From Adineta ricciae (Eukaryota > Rotifera > Eurotatoria > Adinetida > Adinetidae), in contig CAJNOJ010000201.1 in assembly GCA_905250025.1 (NCBI GenBank), forward strand, positions 1-64,000: a stretch of 64,000 nucleotides of DNA, read 5' to 3'. The notes beneath the pieces were generated by a model. The model saw only the letters and a list, made by a program, of their open reading frames with translations, was not told the DNA's origin and did not search any database. Shown piece by piece: positions 63,055-64,000 of the stretch. The stretch's first letter is position 1; each line of letters opens with the position of its first letter. The translations under genes were made by a program, and so were the position numbers.

Positions 63055-63861
63055 TCATGGACGAAAGAAGCGTTTTGCTGCTAGTCTCGCGGTTTTCTTC
63101 GTGCCGCCTTGTTTCGAATCTGCATTACCGCTTAACATATTTGGTAAAGTTTGCAATGTGCTTGAATTATTATTATTTTCATTATTATCACGACGACCTC
63201 CGCTCTGGGCTTGTAAATCAACAATTTTGATCATGGATAACATTTCTTTATCGTATTTATCTTGTTCGTCCAATGCTTTCTTCTTCTGTTCATTGGCTTT
63301 CGTTGCTTCGTATTTCAGCACATTCAGTAAAGCAGAACAGTTCTTACACCATTTGTCTAAAACGTCTTCCATGCGATCGAAGGCAACGGAATTAATATCA
63401 CGTGCAATCGCATATTCGACATTCAATCGTTCATTCAATTGGTCTAATTTGCCGCGAATGACTTGAGCATAGATTCCATCGATGATCAAATCTTCCAATT
63501 CACGCACGCTTTCGATCTGCAGTTGTTTCAATAAAAGTGTATAAGGTAATATACGAGCATGCACGGCAAGTGATGCCAATGTTAACAATTGTAATTTACG
63601 TCGTGCTAATGGAGACAATGTGATAAAACGATCGCGATTAGATTCATAATCCGACAAAGTACCATAGGCGAATAATTCTAATGTTGACAAAAGTTGGACA
63701 TGATCGGCGGTGAGTGATTTAACAAGTGGTTCGAGACGGAGAAATTCGTCGAAACCGAAGATATCCGGATGTTCGAGCACACGAGTGACTAAGTCAACGG
63801 CAGCTGAACCACGTACTGATTTCGCTAGTAAAAGAAACTGTTGAGCGGCCTGTGAGGACAT
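63055..63861 (-). CDS. COPS7: COP9 signalosome subunit 7
   Basis: Single-exon, 268 residues. The N-terminal helical PCI region has QFLLLAKSVRGSAAVDLV, FAYGTLSDYESNRD, LTLASLAVHARILPYTLLL and ELEDLIIDGIYAQVIRGKLDQ, all characteristic of CSN7a/b. A coiled tail follows (WCKNCSALLNVLKYEATKANEQKK), then an Asn/Ser-rich stretch and a basic C-terminus (KKTARLAAKRFF). The protein is a core scaffold of the CSN complex that deneddylates cullin-RING ligases. It lies upstream of POLR1H on the same strand with about 150 bp between the two genes. The start ATG is at 63859-63861; the remaining sequence to the window end is its promoter. Confidence 0.9.
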   Translation of the reverse strand: MSSQAAQQFLLLAKSVRGSAAVDLVTRVLEHPDIFGFDEFLRLEPLVKSLTADHVQLLSTLELFAYGTLSDYESNRDRFITLSPLARRKLQLLTLASLAVHARILPYTLLLKQLQIESVRELEDLIIDGIYAQVIRGKLDQLNERLNVEYAIARDINSVAFDRMEDVLDKWCKNCSALLNVLKYEATKANEQKKKALDEQDKYDKEMLSMIKIVDLQAQSGGRRDNNENNNNSSTLQTLPNMLSGNADSKQGGTKKTARLAAKRFFRP

Positions 63862-64000
63862 CTGAAATTTATATAGAGAGGACTAGACTATAGGAAAAGA
63901 AGAGAAAGAAGAAAATTCGCGATGTGTGTAACAACAATATATTCGTTCGTCGATTCTTCGCTCGGACGTGAATGGCTGAATCATCAAGCGCGATTTTACA

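Overview
The window is nuclear DNA of an invertebrate animal, most likely a bdelloid rotifer. The evidence is AT-rich intergenic DNA, many GT-AG introns of about 40-60 bp, and purely metazoan genes: a novel protein kinase C, a DEG/ENaC channel, an NF-kB factor, FAN1, two 7TM receptors and a claudin-like protein. A B-box/NHL-propeller protein of the VAGGNGxGxxxNQL type is a family I associate with bdelloids. No rRNA, tRNA, CRISPR or prokaryotic operon was seen. Gene models were joined by hand from GT-AG junctions that keep the reading frame.

Left third (1-24.2 kb): this is the accessory and most unusual part. After a PHD-finger gene and a pair of inverted MITE-like repeats comes a head-to-tail, plus-strand cluster of six Rel-homology (NF-kB/Rel/NFAT-type) genes: A 6521-8687, B 9574-10835, C 11721-13320, D 13846-15382, E 20062-21825 and F 22583-24156. 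A detached ankyrin-repeat piece at 3611-4138 is nearly identical to the end of gene A. All six genes share a phase-0 and a phase-2 intron at the same places in the Rel DNA-binding domain, so they descend from one ancestor. Their domains differ: A is RHD + IPT + ankyrin (p105/Relish type), B is RHD + IPT, and C-F have only the N-terminal RHD half. A, B, E and F carry a C-x-N-C motif after the Rel region. A minus-strand non-LTR retrotransposon with a full-length open frame (about 15.5-19.3 kb) sits between D and E.

Middle (24.4-47.6 kb): a B-box/NHL protein, PDCL3 (chaperonin co-factor), an EF-hand protein, a degenerate short-chain dehydrogenase, a 7TM receptor, an epsilon-type PKC with a long C-terminal extension, FAN1 with an N-terminal PIP-box-like motif, an RGG-rich multi-zinc-finger protein, and two tandem ER Hsp70 (BiP) genes. 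One BiP is orthodox apart from its last residues. The other is strongly diverged and has lost its lid.

Right third (47.6-64 kb): RBM19 (rRNA processing), an SLC17-type transporter, the mitochondrial ribosome rescue factor MRPL58/ICT1, a DEG/ENaC channel, a second 7TM receptor, a B-box/coiled-coil protein, a claudin-like four-pass protein, POLR1H (RPA12) and COPS7. Apart from the Rel cluster and the BiP pair, neighbouring genes are functionally unrelated and gene-dense, often tail-to-tail or sharing short divergent promoters.
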